From Microvelia longipes (Eukaryota > Arthropoda > Insecta > Hemiptera > Veliidae), in the NCBI GenBank assembly GCA_018340805.1, contig JACMZG010000008.1, forward strand, positions 25,630,577-25,694,576: a stretch of 64,000 nucleotides of DNA, written 5' to 3'. This document shows, piece after piece, positions 14,140 through 49,835 of this stretch (position 1 is the first letter of the stretch; each line of letters begins with the position of its first letter). A program made the translations under genes and the position numbers. The notes beneath the pieces were generated by a model. The model was not told the origin of the DNA, ran no database searches, and was given only the letters and a program-made list of their open reading frames with translations.

Positions 14140-14835
14140 TATTAAAAGTTAAATGAAGTTGGCAAAGAAGCAGGTTTCAGAATAAACCCTCTCAATACAA
14201 AACTCATGACGAATAGTAATGAAGAGAACCTAGAGGTAGATGGTAAGCAGGTAGAATGGGAGAGTAAAGCAATACATCTCGGACAATTGATATAATTTAA
14301 TAATAGACCAAAAAAGGAGTAGATAAAAGAATTAGTATTGCATAAAAGAAGTACTGGGCACTTAAATTTGTATTTAAAAGCAATATGTCTGTAGATTTAA
14401 AGAGAAGAGTTTTTGAACGCTTGCATCACTCCATGCATGTCATATGGTGTCAAACTTGGTTCTTCACAGAAAAGAAGCAGAGAGATTGAGAGTAACCCAG
14501 CGAGCCATGGAGAAAAGCATGACTAGTATTAAGAAACGGGATAAGATTAGAAATGTAAAAATTAGAAATAACTAAAATTACAGATATAATGGAAGTAGTG
14601 GCGTCCCTAAAATGAAAATTGGCTGGTCATCTTGCTAGAAATAATGATATTAAGTGGACCAAAAGGATAACTGAATGTAACCAAGGCAAAAAAAGAAGAA
14701 ATGGTAGACCTTCACAAGGTGGAGGATGACGTACAATAATCAGCTGGAGTTACATGGATGAGGATAGCACTGGACCGAGACAAATGGAGTTCCATGATGG
14801 AGCGAATGTCCAGAAATGGGCCTAGTTCTCAAACT
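14140..14835 (+). pseudogene. Decayed RTE-like LINE, reverse transcriptase C-terminal part
   Basis: Conceptual translation gives EVGKEAGFRINPLNTKLMTN, then VEWESKAIHLGQLI, the usual 'xxGLxINxxKTKxM ... YLGxxI' order that follows the catalytic YADD box in RTE-type reverse transcriptases. Past a stop come KRRVFER, CMSYG-like and QTW/TEKKQ-like residues. After more stops and frame changes comes AGVTWMRIALDRDKWSSM near 14745-14800, a typical RTE C-terminal motif (TWxRxAxDRxxWR). The 5' part with endonuclease and the YADD box is absent. Several stops and shifts show it is dead. Family assignment rests on motif recognition only. Confidence 0.7.
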
Positions 14836-17800
14836 ATATTCAGAATTAAAATAATAATACATAAAAATAAGAAATAAATTAATAAAAGTTAACCAATAAA
14901 TAAATAAATGAAATAAAAAAATAATTAAGCTATGAATGTGTTAATAAAATAAGTACATGTATAAATATAAAGTTTATATTTTATAAATAATATAATTTTA
15001 ACAATACTTTATGCATATTTATTATATTTATTGATTAACCCATTTAAATTTTATAAATACAGTGAAGTTGCAATAAAAATAAATAAAATGTGTATGTAAA
15101 TGAAAAGAAAACTTCCTTAAGAAATAGAATAATAAATTAATTAATTATAAGAACTAGTAATAAGAACTTATAAAAGGCTTTTTATTATTATTATTATAGC
15201 TATTATTGCAAATAAAAATAAATAATTAAACCACTTTGTAGATAAAGAGAATATTTGCAATATTTAAGTTTTGCCTTTTTAACTGACTTCAAGGAGGCTC
15301 AAGTAAATTCAGTACAGTAAAACCTATAGTTAAATCTGTTTCATCGGGAGTCGCCTAAAAATAGTTAATTTCGGAATCAATCAGTTTCTTGCACTGTTAG
15401 AATTCTTTAAAATAGAAAGGATAGAACATAAAAATAATTAAAATGCTTCTTTAAGAATTTAAAAAGAAATATTGAAGGTAGCAAAAAATGTTATACATGT
15501 TATAACGTCATATCACGGCAAAACTTAAACAAATGTGTATCATTTAGTATTTTTTCAAGACCTTTAATCTTTTTACCTCTATTCGTGCGTCTTTTAGCAA
15601 ACTTCCAAGGCAAAATGCTTATTTTATTAGAACAATGCCTACAATGGCCGTAAAAAATCATTTCGGCTATTATAGAGCTCTCAAAAAATCAATCGCAAAC
15701 TTAATATATGATGAAAAATTGTTTTACAGCGTCAGAATTAACCTTAACTTCATTTAAAGTTAAATCAGCATCTCAGGCAAATGCAAAAATCTTATTACCC
15801 ATTGACTAGGAATTAAATAAAAAGAAACATACTTAGCTGTTCAAAACTAGATCCGTTATATTGTTTCATTAAAAAATTTGGCTCCGACCCAAAACCGCTT
15901 CGCTGCGTAGGTCCCGGAGTGCTTTCGCGACCTAGTGGCTTCCCTGTGGCCGCTTTGCAGCCACACTGTTGTGTTTTGGTATTATTTATTGTTTTATAAT
16001 TATAGTTTTTACATGGAATATTGCCATGTATTTAACGAATTTTTATCATCTCGTCTCACAGGTCGTGCTGAGACTGTGAGGCTCGCTTTCACAGCGAGCA
16101 AGCTTTCTTAAATAGCCATTTTTGCCACATGTGTTTTAGCGTAATTCACATGTTCCTCCTCAAGTCCCGCCTTCGAGGGCCTCTGAGGCTCCCTAAAAAC
16201 GTTAACACTTTACCAACCACAAAAGTATTGGATTTGGCTGAATCATAATACTATGAATGTTGACACACCAACAGTATTATTTCTGTTTTGATCCTCTGAC
16301 ATATATAACTTTATGTAAACAAAACACATTCTTCGACTTATAAATTTTAAAATCACTAATTTTGTTGCTGTAAATGGATGACAAAACTACTAATACGAAA
16401 AACCAGCTGAAATAAATTAACTTGTATCAGCAAAGCGGCCACTGGGGGCGTAGTTTGTATTGGTATCAATAAGAAAAGGCAGTAAATATAAGAAAGGCAT
16501 GTTAAATATAACATTAATTTAATATTAACTAATGAATTTAATTAAATTTAACCTAAAATGAACGTTTCATAAAAAATTGAATAAGTATGAGGAGTCAATA
16601 TTTTATTTTAAATTCAAACTTATTTTTCTATGCATTTCCGCGACCCTCGTCAATTTTTTTACCCCAAGGAGTTAGCGATCCATACTTTTAAGAACCACTG
16701 GATACGACATTAAAATCAGGGTAAAATAAAATTAGTTTGAATGAACTTCTTCTATATCTATCCTGGGATTATGCTATAGAACTAGATAACAGGAACACGT
16801 AACGCTTGACGCGGATTACAAGGAAGTAGAAGATGAAACTAAGTTAATCCAACGTGCGTGTTCACAGAGGTGTCTAAGTCTAATATATCACCAGCCATGC
16901 ATAATGTTAACTGTTTTTTCTCTGTTTTGTTTAATTGCTTGCATAAAGAATGTCTACGCATGGCTTAGTATGTTTCTCAGAATGTGATGAATATGTTTGA
17001 AGATTTTTCTTCCGCTTCATATCCTTATTTATAGTGCGAATTTATGACACAATTATTACTTCAATAAAATTACTTTTTTATTATGTTCTCCCAAAAAATC
17101 CAGATTCGAACGTTAACAATAATTATCCTTTCAGGCATTTTCATGACGATTGAGTGGTTTAATAATGATCTGTTGTAACATATATTATTCAATAATTTTG
17201 TTCACACCAGTTTTAATTTTAATTTATTTTAAAATTTGGTGTGAAGTTAAAAGAAAATTCGTTATAGTAGTATTTTTAATTTAAATTCTGAATTTTATTG
17301 GCGGGAAAGAGGACCGCCATTTTTATTTTAATTAGCTTTTTTTTTTAATTAAGTTAATAGTATTCTTTTAATTGTTAAGTTATATTAATTTGGACTAAAT
17401 TGGATTAAATTTTAGTTCAGAGTTCTGATTATTTAATTTGGGTTATTATATATTAGGGTTTAGACCCAAGTTTAGGGTTTTGGGGAAGGTAAACCGGAGC
17501 AGGTTGTTCTTAGGTGGTTCCGAGTGAACACGTTTTCTGTTAGGTGCTTTTTCGACCCTAAGTTTAGTTCACGTTTAACTATCACCGTTAAGGGGATTAT
17601 CTGGGTAGTTCAGGTTTTCTGGATAAGTAGTGGGAAGTATAACTTTCCACTTTGAGGCTGCTCGGTGACGAAGTTAATCTCTTGGTGCCTGCTTACTGGA
17701 CGATGTGCCACTGTGTTTGTGCTGAGGTTTAGCCATAAATTCTTAAGTGTTATGGTGCTTAAATCAGTTGCTGCTGCAAACTGTTCTCACGCTATTTGTT

Positions 17801-19474
17801 TGGCAATCTATCAATAATATCAGGTCAGACAGATATCACAAATCCTTACCTTATCACCTTTCGAGCTGTACGCTCTCGATGGCCTTCTCATCATTTATTT
17901 TTATTTTATTTTATCAGAAGTTTCTTTTTCTTTTATTAGTATTAAGCCTCCATATTTGTAAGCCCTAGGAGTCAGTAACGACCAGTAGAAGACTACTGTG
18001 CATAGTAGGGATTCAATGTAGGGGCCCATAGTTTATTAGGCAGATCTTATGTTATTTTTTTTTTACTTTCAGTCAGCTAGATCAGATCACTTAAAAATCA
18101 AGTCACTTTTATTTTATTTTCAAGTAATTATTTTATACTTAAATCCTCGAATAGTTTACCTTTATTTTATGTATCTGATCTCTTTTATCAATTTTGATTC
18201 CTGGGCAGAACTTAAATCCTGTTCTGAACAAGAATATAGAATTAACTTTTATTTAAATTCAATATTTGTCTTGGTTAACTTTATTACTGCTTGAATTAAC
18301 AGCTCCTGGCTACCAAGGGTTTGCTAATTCAGCATCCAAATTTGTACCTTTATTTGTTCCCAAATAAGATTCAATAGACTGAATTCCTCGTTCACCAGTC
18401 TACACCTTAACCTCCCCATTCCTCTTCCTCAATCCCTCCTCTGCCCCACATTTGTCTGTCCAGTGTTGTCTTCATACTTTGGTAACCATTGTGTCTACTC
18501 CTCTGAACATCCTGTTAAAGCTGAACGAGGTGGCGCTCAAATTAGTTTAAAGAGAGCTTAACTCTCCAGATATATCTCTAAAAGTTCAGGTCGCTCAAAA
18601 GAAGCCTACGCCCTTAAAGTGCACCAGACTGAGTTGGGTACAAGAAACAGTCACTCACAACATAGCCGTTAAAGGCTATACTGTATGTGGGTTTGTCTGT
18701 CTGTGTCACGCATAGCACCCGCTGTGTCTTGGCTAGAGAGTTAAAGCTTGGAACGAAAATCAGACTTTTTGTCTTGAGATTACAATAACCAATATTGCTG
18801 AGTCATAAAATACTTAAAAATGTGTTGCAAATATAAAATTTTACCAATGAAGTTGAAATTTAACACAAATGTACACCGACAGGTGGTGATTAATCTATCA
18901 ACAAAAATTCAGTATTAAAATTTTCCTACGCCTATATTTTAATTTTCTCACTACTTTTTAGCGATGGAAATATCGTCAAATATCCAAACACACAACGTTA
19001 GTATTAACACTACTAACATTTACGAATTTAAGGATTAAGTTTAATGGACTGTGAGAAATCTAATAACGAATAGAGATAATGAGACGCTGCAGTCGAGTTT
19101 TATTAGATTAATGTTATGGGATTAATGATTACTTAAAATATTAACTTGCATTTGTTTTGGATTTTGTTTGCCTTGTTTGGTATGTATTTTTGATTTCTGT
19201 TTTGTAATTAGTTTAAGGTTTTGTTTGCTTGTTTTTAGATCACTAAGATGACAAGCATCGCTGTGCGAATGCTCTGGCATGAAATAAATTAATCTAATAA
19301 AACTCGGTCTGCTGTCTTCATTATTCTTACTCTTTTTTCCGAATAAATTTTACTAGTAATGAAATTGCAGAGCCTTTTAACTATTTTAACTTGTAAGTAG
19401 TGATCGACAAACATATATTCATGGGTTGACTTTTAACATTACTTAAAAGTTTACATCTGTCAAAATCATGTCGT
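14836..19474. other. Spacer with GC-richer islands
   Basis: AT-rich except 15880-16200, which has short hairpins (GTGGC..GCCAC, GCTCGC..GCGAGC), and 17460-18030, a more mixed segment that could be LTR-like or untranslated DNA but has no target duplication I can find. No exon of the downstream gene was recognised here. Confidence 0.45.
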
Positions 19475-19520
19475 TTTACATATGATGAGGAAAAGCTCCG
19501 AGATAGCCTGTACCCGATTT
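19475..19520 (-). mobile_element. R1 5'-end fragment upstream of exon A
   Basis: Contains gatgaggaaaagctccgaga and tagcctgtacccgatttttt, the inverse of the R1 start. The rest of the copy is not recognisable to the left. Confidence 0.45.
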
Positions 19521-19958
19521 TTTATTATTTTAATTATTAGCTAAAATTTTTAACTATTCTATATTAAAAGTAATTTAAAAAGGTATTTATATAGAACTTC
19601 AAATGAAATTAATCATTAGTATACAAAAATACTCTTCTGTAGAAGTTAAATAGATAATCTTCTATTTGACATAAGATACTAAAATAATCCAACTGAAAAC
19701 CCAAAAAAAGTTTGCTTGATAATTCTAACTAAAATAAAGTTACTAAAAATCAAAATCTCTTAGTTTCCAAAAAATATTATTGATTTATTACTTAGCTAGT
19801 TAGAATAGTAATAATAATATTTCTTTGACTGTTTAAAAGTTAAATATAATTCTAAAAACAAGTCTGCATGAACTTTTTATATATTACTACCTAATATGTA
19901 AATAATTTTTGGCATGTGTTTGTGTTTTTGTGTAAATGTGTTTGCTATGTAAATATAG

Positions 19959-42717
<22,759 letters not shown>

Positions 42718-42734
42718 TATAATTTAAAAATTTA

Positions 42735-42740
42735 AATAAA
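42735..42740 (+). terminator. Polyadenylation signal AATAAA
   Basis: A canonical AATAAA lies 17 bases after the stop codon of the seven-exon gene. The short 3' UTR it implies would end before the R1 repeat copy that begins near 42816. AATAAA is common by chance in AT-rich DNA, so position is the main support. Confidence 0.5.
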
Positions 42741-42815
42741 AAGTAACAAAAACAAAAATTTAGACAATTTAATCATTCTAAGATAATATGTATATAAAAA
42801 CAAAAAGTAAAGAAA

Positions 42816-43496
42816 AATCGGGTACGAGGCACCTCAGAACTTTTCCTCATCTCATCGAATTCGCAAAGCTGATCCTCCCTACTTCGGACTCCCTTCGCTC
42901 GTCCTCAGAATATACAAGTTGATAAAATTATACTGCAATCACAATTGAATTATTTTCCGATTTTTTCCATTCAAAAATTGAACTAATTCTGAAAACAAGA
43001 TGACACATGGCACATATGTTAGTCTTATACATATACATACATGCTACATACGTATGTACATACATACGTTATATATATATATATATATAATATATATATA
43101 TATTATAAATATTATTATATATATATATATATATCGTATATGTTCGTCTATACATGCGTGCCAATTTCAATTGGATCGCATCATTTTTTCGCGTTTTACG
43201 GGTTTTCGAAATTTATGCTGAGTCATTATTGCGGGTTAATGACGTTATAAAAATTACTTTCTGAATGCACAACTACGGCGGTGATTGATTTTCGTACAAA
43301 GTTTCAACTATTTAGCATAAATACAGTGGGAGCTACGATGATAACAAACTCACAAACGCAGACAGACCAAACACTCAGGAGGCCTTAAAACCCTAAAAAC
43401 GGTTGATTCTGGTGACATCCTGGTTACAGATTTTTTGCAAACACAATACTTTTCCTATTTCCTATATACCTACGGTATAAATGAGGAAAAGTGAAA
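42816..43496 (+). mobile_element. R1 dispersed repeat, best short reference copy
   Basis: It runs from aatcgggtacgaggcacctc through acttcggactcccttcgctc, an AT array near 43070-43135, acgggttttcgaaatttatg, gtacaaagtttcaactattt, caggaggccttaaaacccta and ctacggtataaatgaggaaaag. The inverted termini acttttcctcat and atgaggaaaagt are both present. It begins 75 bases after the polyadenylation signal of the spliced gene. Confidence 0.7.
43070..43135. repeat. AT array inside R1
   Basis: AT repeats with ATTATAAAT breaks lie between the R1 blocks gttagtcttatacatatac and aatttcaattggatcgcatc. Confidence 0.9.
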
Positions 43497-45052
43497 AGGA
43501 TTGTTTCCCTACGTATTAAACACTGTACATCCATAAACTAAAAACCCCTACCGGATTATTTATTCTAAAATGTTGCTTTAGACTTTTAGGTGAGCACAAA
43601 ACTTTTCTTTTCTTACTCAAATGTAGATGTAAGGAAAAATAAAATGATTAGTTAAGATGATGATAAATATTTAACAATGTCTGCTGTGAGGCGTTCGTTC
43701 ATTGCCTACAAAAACATTAAATTGTTAGCTATTCACAAAATGATTTCTAACATTTAATACTTTAAAAACAAATAGAGATGTCTAATTGCAGTTTATGAAA
43801 ATTAAATAGTAGTTAAGTAGGTATAATACTTTTATTTATTTAGAAAACTTCAATTTAGAATGGTAAAACGTTTATAAAAATTAAATTAAATAAACCTAAA
43901 CGCAAACAAAAACAATACTTTCCCTTTATACCTACGGTATAAACGACGAAAAGTAAAAAATCTGTAATGTAGAAACATGTTATGAAAGTAAATATGTTGT
44001 ACACTAAATATAATTGTAATTTATTGTAGAATATGATTTTTTTTTCACCCATCTTTAGTACACTTGGCACTAATAAATGAGGCAAGATTTTAAAGAATGA
44101 AGTAAGTCAATACAAGGTTACTTCTAGGCATGTTAGGTAATAGGTAATAGGCTAACTAATTCTATTTTAGTACTCTAATTCTCCATTAGCCAGCTAAGAG
44201 GCTATCGAGGTATTACTAGAAGAAGAATACCTTATCTCAAAACATTGGAAGACTTGTAACATTTAGTTTCAGAGATTCGACCTCTCTACGGGACTAAAAA
44301 ATCCAAAACTAAATAAATAGCCAGAAAAATCTAAAAGGCGGTAGGTAGACATGAAAATTTAAATAGAATGTCGTTTTCGATAAGTTTTGATGCTCTAAGT
44401 CGAATGAAGCCGTTCCGTAGTCGATGGAACACATAAAGAGACCAAAAAGTCGAAAAATACCCAGAAAACCTAAATACAAATTTTGAGTAGGGCAGTTTTT
44501 CGATAATTTGGGGCTCTGGGTTGAAGGAAAACGGAAATCGTAAACGGAATTCGAAATCGTGCTTCGATCAGCACCCGTGATCGAATCCTGTAAAGATGAT
44601 AACTTTTAGCGAATTTTCGGCAAGATAATTACGCTTGTGAGATGTTAAGATGACGAAAGTTGAGGGAGGTGGGGAGGAAGAATTGATTCAGATTGGTTCC
44701 TGAAAGCAAATTATTGGTTCAGTAGTGTTAGATTTGAAAAGGTACTACAGAAGTAATCTTGTTCCCTCCCGTAAGCCTACTATCCAGACAGACAGGACAC
44801 AAAAATCCCTCCCACGAATCACGGTTTCTAAAGCACGCTTGCATAGCGGAAAAAACTAGAATAGTCTTGTAGGGTCGTAGGGATGTTAAAACAATTGAGA
44901 CTGAGATCTGTTTCAGCTCAATCAGACAATCCGTCTGACACAATTAATGTGTGTGTTTAAGTGTAAAGATGTAAATTTATCACATAATCATCAAAAGAAT
45001 GATAAATAAAGTGTTCTTACACTTATGACACACGTTATGCACTACTGTGCCC
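43497..45052. other. Spacer downstream of the spliced gene
   Basis: AT-rich, with one R1 3' echo at 43908-43950 (acaatactttccctttatac, ggtataaacgacg) and the R7 fragment. No gene. Confidence 0.45.
44395..44530 (+). repeat. Fragment of family R7
   Basis: Contains gtcgaatgaagccgttccgt, agtcgatggaacacataaag and agaccaaaaagtcgaaaaat, in the same order as the unit near 3380. One unit only. Confidence 0.45.
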
Positions 45053-45364
45053 CATAGAGATATTATTACTAGAGGAGCCCTCCAGGTTGAATTTGAAACA
45101 TCGAAAAAGTAACCTGACACATTCGATTATCATTATCATCAATAAAATAACGAAAAACAGCAAATTATGTAGTAGAATGTTTAAAATACAAATCACAACA
45201 CAAACATCTGCGGGAAGCCGAAAACAATTGATTAATTATAACCTAACTCCCTCTTAGAGGAGGTTTCAATGAGTTACACAGAGCCCCTGAGAGCCCCACT
45301 AAAAATGTTTCAGGCGTCTCAATGTATTAAGATAGGCTATGCCCCTCTAGTATATATCTCTATG
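45053..45364 (+). mobile_element. hAT-like MITE copy 3, 312 bp
   Basis: The TIRs CATAGAGATATTATTACTAG and CTAGTATATATCTCTATG are present with the same inner blocks as copies 1 and 2. Left flank CTGTGCCC and right flank CTGTCCC differ by one base deletion, so the duplication is plausible but decayed. It lies downstream of the spliced gene. Confidence 0.72.
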
Positions 45365-46772
45365 CTGTCCCTATAACGTGGTGTTTCTTAAATTTAACTT
45401 TATTTTACTAACAGTTTAGCTTTATTTGGATTTTTTTTACTTTTTAAAAATTGGCTTTACGATTTATTAGAATTTTTATTTTTATTTTCACATAATTAAA
45501 ATTTGTAACTAATAATCTAAAAGTTTGTTGAATGCATTTAAAAGGATCAACTTTAAGCTTTCAAACTCCACTAAAATAAAAATTTAACCCAAAGCAGAAT
45601 TTAAAATAAAGTCATTAGTTAAGTCAAAGAAACTTCACATTTATATGATGGCCGCAGTTACTGCGGCCATAATATGGCACGGCCATTATATCTGGCACGG
45701 AACGAGCCATAAATCTGGATCTTTTGTTCTTTCTATAGTGCGTACCTTTCGACCAAATTATATTAAAATCGGCGTTATACCTGTGTTTATTTGATATGGA
45801 ATGACGCCAATTTAATATATATGCGTTTGACTATAATTTACTTTGAAATACGAAATGACATTTATTATCGCATACCAGTAAGTACATACCAAAATGAGTC
45901 TGTATTTAATAGTATATTTTTGTTTTATATAGAAATATAGGTTTGTTTTCTTCTTTGTACTAAAAATGTTTTAAAGGCAGTTTATTCTAATAACAATTAA
46001 ACCTTTATCTCAGAAAAAAAATATTAAGAAAATAAGAAAGTAAAAGACATCATAAAAAGAACAATAAGAAAAGATAAAGAATAATTGAATTAGTTAATGT
46101 GGTTCTTTTGACAATTTTATTATAGTCTTGAAGTAATAGCTAAAGTTGTAGTAATTAAGGCCATTGTAAAAAAATATTTTAATTACTGCAGAGCCGTAAA
46201 TATATAAAACAGTTATCATTTATTAATATTGACCTCTAAGTTTTTAAGAAAGTAAATACATATTACGTTAATATAACCTATTGCTACTTCATTATTATAG
46301 TCTATTTTATTGCTATTTACTTTTTAATGTACGTAATGTTAACTTTTTTTAACATAAACAACATACATCTCGCTGAATGTCAAGTTTCGTTTCGATTCCA
46401 GAAAGTTGCTATCTTAAACTATAGCAAGTGCACCAATATCATCTTTAGTTATAAAGAAATCGATATTTTTTCTAAGAAATATTTTCTCCGAAACGTAAAA
46501 TTAAGCTTTTATAGGAAGTAAAGTTAAACGAAAATTTTCAGTTTACCACCAAACGTTTAAATTTATTCAGAATAACAATCGATAAGAGATGGAAGGAAAA
46601 AAGATTATATCACCCTACAAAAATACTTTTCCTGTTTTTTGTATTGAATGAAATAGGAAGGAAAAACAAGTCTGGCTTTTTATTTTCCAATGACCTAAGT
46701 TTTAGAAAAAGAAAAGGCTTTACTTGAGAAGTCAACGATTTAAAATTCCTATACTGAAAGTTTAATTTTAAA
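45365..46772. other. AT-rich spacer
   Basis: Only the hairpin at 45648-45670 stands out. A 64-codon frame at 46327-46521 has no supporting features. Confidence 0.45.
45648..45670. repeat. 10-bp GC-rich hairpin
   Basis: ATGGCCGCAG, loop TTA, CTGCGGCCAT, followed by partial echoes (atatggcacggccattat, ctggcacgg). Confidence 0.8.
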
Positions 46773-47595
46773 TAAATCAAGTACGGAGTACCTCGGAACT
46801 TTTCCTAACCTCATCGAATTCTCTAAGCTCATCCTTATCACTTAGGATCATAATAAAAAAATTCACCAATGCTAAATTGTAGTAACTCTTCGGAATTGCT
46901 TAAGAAGGATCGTCTTAAGACGGCGGATCGTCCTAAACGGTAAAATTATACGTTTTATTCGCAGCTGTCGGCTTGACGCTCAATACTGTTTAGGACTAGT
47001 GACCCGACAAAAACTATAGGCATACTAGCCGTTGTGAAATAAATATTTCAATAAACTTTTATTACCTACATATTAGGATACACATTTGCAAAATTTCAAC
47101 TCCATGCGTTACTTGCTTCGTTTATATACGATATTTATAAATCCGTTAGACCTCTTCATGACCTTGTGATTCGTGAACCTTGTCATTTTCATGATAAAGA
47201 TTTGCTAAAACGTAGGCATGTAATGCGATAAAAACAAACTAATGCTGATCTTAAGATGAAATTTCATCGGATACATGCGCGCTAAATAATCGAATTAATT
47301 TAAACATGTTTTTTCCGTGTAGTATGATTTCTTAAAATTTTCCAGTATTTAATGATGGTTGGATAAGACGTCTTGTAACATTTTTTTCCGGAAAGCAAAA
47401 ACTACCTAAATATTAATGCTTGTACCAAGTATCAAATCTCTAGCATACAAACACACACTTATACTGACGGATAACTTAGTACTACTCAGGAGGTCCTAAA
47501 CACTGGTGTATATCAATTAGAATCTTTATTTTAGATTTTAAGGGTGAACTCATATCCCTTTGTGTATACCAACGGTATAAATGTGGAAAAGTAAA
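46773..47595 (+). mobile_element. R1 dispersed repeat with internal insertion
   Basis: The 5' motif (tacggagtacctcggaactt) and 3' motif (ccaacggtataaatgtgg) bracket it. The segment at about 46880-47060 has self-complementary tracts (gatcgtcttaagacg, gtttaggac) and no match to other R1 copies, so it may be a further small insertion. Confidence 0.55.
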
Positions 47596-49088
47596 CGTTT
47601 TTCATCTTAAAGAAATAAAAACAACAAGTAATAGTTTATTTTGGTAAACATTTTAACAAAGAAGAAAGAAATGCATTCAAGAACGAAGACAGCGGTCTAT
47701 CAACAGTATTGGGCATATATAGTCCAGGAGCAAGAACTAAATAAACGTGACTCATTTTTTACTGCTTCAACAATTTTAGTTTAAATGATAAAACAAACAA
47801 AACGGTAATCAGTTTTGTTTTTTTTTAAATTATAAATTTACAGAAAAACCAAATTTACCGGGCCTCGAATCGATACCGCAGGCAAAAAGTAATCCAACTA
47901 ATATCCACTTGGTTAAGTAATTTGCATCAAGCATTAATCTCTCAATGTAATATAGTATCAAATAATTAAGACTCACACTAGGCTAATTATTACAGTAAAC
48001 CTATAACACTGATTGTTTAGACCATAATTAGAGAGATTAAAACTAATTACATTTACAAGCAAAATTTACAACACGACTGTAATTTAACAACATTTACGAT
48101 GGTTCACAGTATTTACTCGGAAACCTACATCTCACATTTTACAATTATTTTCGACAAAGTTAATCACGACATTCACAAGTCATTAATACAGCCTAAAATA
48201 ATTTCCGAATTAATTATAAATAAAACAAAAATTTTTTGTAGCAATTTAGGAATATAACCAAGGTGTATTTTAAAATGCGTTCTATGACAAGACACTTATT
48301 ATTAACTCTGTGATGAAAACGTGTAAAATAAATAATAATAACAATTGTCCATTTCAAAACCTTGAAACAACCCTTCTGTGTGTCAGTATAAATCAAAGTG
48401 TTATCTTTCGGCTATATCATCTCAGGCTGGAGTTATGCCTTAATAATAAGAAAATAATTTTGGTGTAAATAGCTTACAACAATAAATAAATGATAAAACC
48501 AATATGAACCCATAGTAGCCAGCTATATGATATTTAGGCTTGGACTTAACATATTGATATTAAGACTTAACATATCGACCAGAATAGAGGCTGATGGCCT
48601 CTATTCCGGATGAAATTCTTAAAAAAGTCCATGTATTGGTTGTTTGTATAAGTAGTTAATTAATTATAATTTTACTTTTCCTCGTTGTAGCGTAAGGGGG
48701 GAAAATACTGCTATTAGAAAACGGATCGTGGAACGCCGGACGACTTAGATATTTAAATTTAAGCCTTTACAAGGCTGGTAAAGGGTGGAAGGCGATAATT
48801 ATAGCCATTATAGAAAAAGATGACACGGATAGAGAAAAATATAAAGATAAATTACACATTAATTAATAAAACCAAATCTAACTAAATACTTAATATACCG
48901 GAGGGAGGGAACGCGGGGGCTGGACTCGAGATAGACTGCCGATTCCCGGGATTTCGCAAAAATCTATCGCCTCTGGGACAGGGCACTAACAGCAAAATTG
49001 ACAACAAAATGCTGACAAGGCGGAAGGACACCACAAGGATCAAGACAGAGTTAAATAAAGACCTATAATGCTATGAAAACCCCTCAAG
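47596..49088. other. AT-rich spacer
   Basis: Contains a short fragment of the 683-bp foldback family (47725-47770) and a GC-richer stretch at 48690-49060 without an open frame of note. Confidence 0.4.
48577..48603. repeat. 10-bp hairpin in spacer
   Basis: GAATAGAGGC and GCCTCTATTC flank a five-base loop. Confidence 0.7.
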
Positions 49089-49137
49089 TTCCCTTTTATA
49101 TCACATCATTTATACCATAGGAATAGAGAAAAAGTAT

Positions 49138-49345
49138 TGTATCATTTGATACTACCGAGTGCGAGAGACATCTCGGAAATTTAAAGTTAGACGTAACGAA
49201 ACAGAGTGGGACATGACATAATGTCGAGCCATCAATAATGACTGATGAGCCATGAGAATGATGGAACAGTACCCAGATGTATCATAGCATTTTTTTCTTG
49301 TTACATTTCGTAAGTGTCTCTCGCATTATATTGTTTCAAAAAGTA
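49138..49345. mobile_element. Probable small MITE nested in R1
   Basis: R1 sequence (aagtattgt / gtgtttgcaaa) is split here by about 200 bp whose ends are imperfect inverted repeats: gtgcgagagacatctcgg at the left and cgtaagtgtctctcgcat at the right. TA dinucleotides lie at both edges, which would suit a Tc1/mariner-type MITE, but the exact ends are uncertain. Confidence 0.45.
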
Positions 49346-49372
49346 TAGTGTTTGCAAAGAATTATATATTTT

Positions 49373-49565
49373 AGACCAAGAGCCCAGGGGTGTTTTGTTA
49401 ATAAAAAGTGTAATGGCTTGAACCGGTCTCAATTTCGTAAATACCTTCCTGAACAAGGATCTGCAAGAATTACAGATCCTTGTTCAGGAAGTATTTACGA
49501 AAAATTGAGACCGTTTCCAGCCATTAACACTTTTTATATTAAAAAACACCCTGGGCTCTTGTCTT
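49373..49565. mobile_element. Palindromic foldback element, internally deleted copy
   Basis: Nearly the whole 193 bp is one inverted repeat: agaccaagagcccagg at the left is answered by cctgggctcttgtct at the right, and ctgaacaaggatctg by cagatccttgttcag at the centre, leaving a loop of about 9 bases. The outer arms match the longer copy at 57452-57741. Open frames over it are by-products of symmetry. Confidence 0.85.
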
Positions 49566-49835
49566 TCATTATGTTCATTAACTCGCAATAATGTCACAGC
49601 CAATATTTCGAAAAATCATAAACGCGAAAATATTTTGCGATCAGATTGAAATTTAGCACTTATGCGCTAAGTTAAGATATAAGACTAACATATGTGCTAA
49701 GTTTCATCCAATTATTAGTATTGGTTCAATTTTATTAGATAACTTGTGTACTTTTTTTAAAAAGTTGTAAAAATCAGAAAATAATCCAATTCAGTTGAAA
49801 TTTAATACAAGTGTATTTCTTGACGTAATAAATAA

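Noticed and set aside
17747..18294. Hydrophobic frames on + (73 and 81 codons)
   Set aside because: T-rich DNA gives Leu/Phe-rich frames by chance; no signal-peptide-plus-mature-protein pattern or splice link.
17171..18300. Solo LTR of a retrotransposon
   Set aside because: Begins TGTTGTAACA and an AACA lies near 18300, but no matching target duplication and no second LTR or primer-binding site were found.
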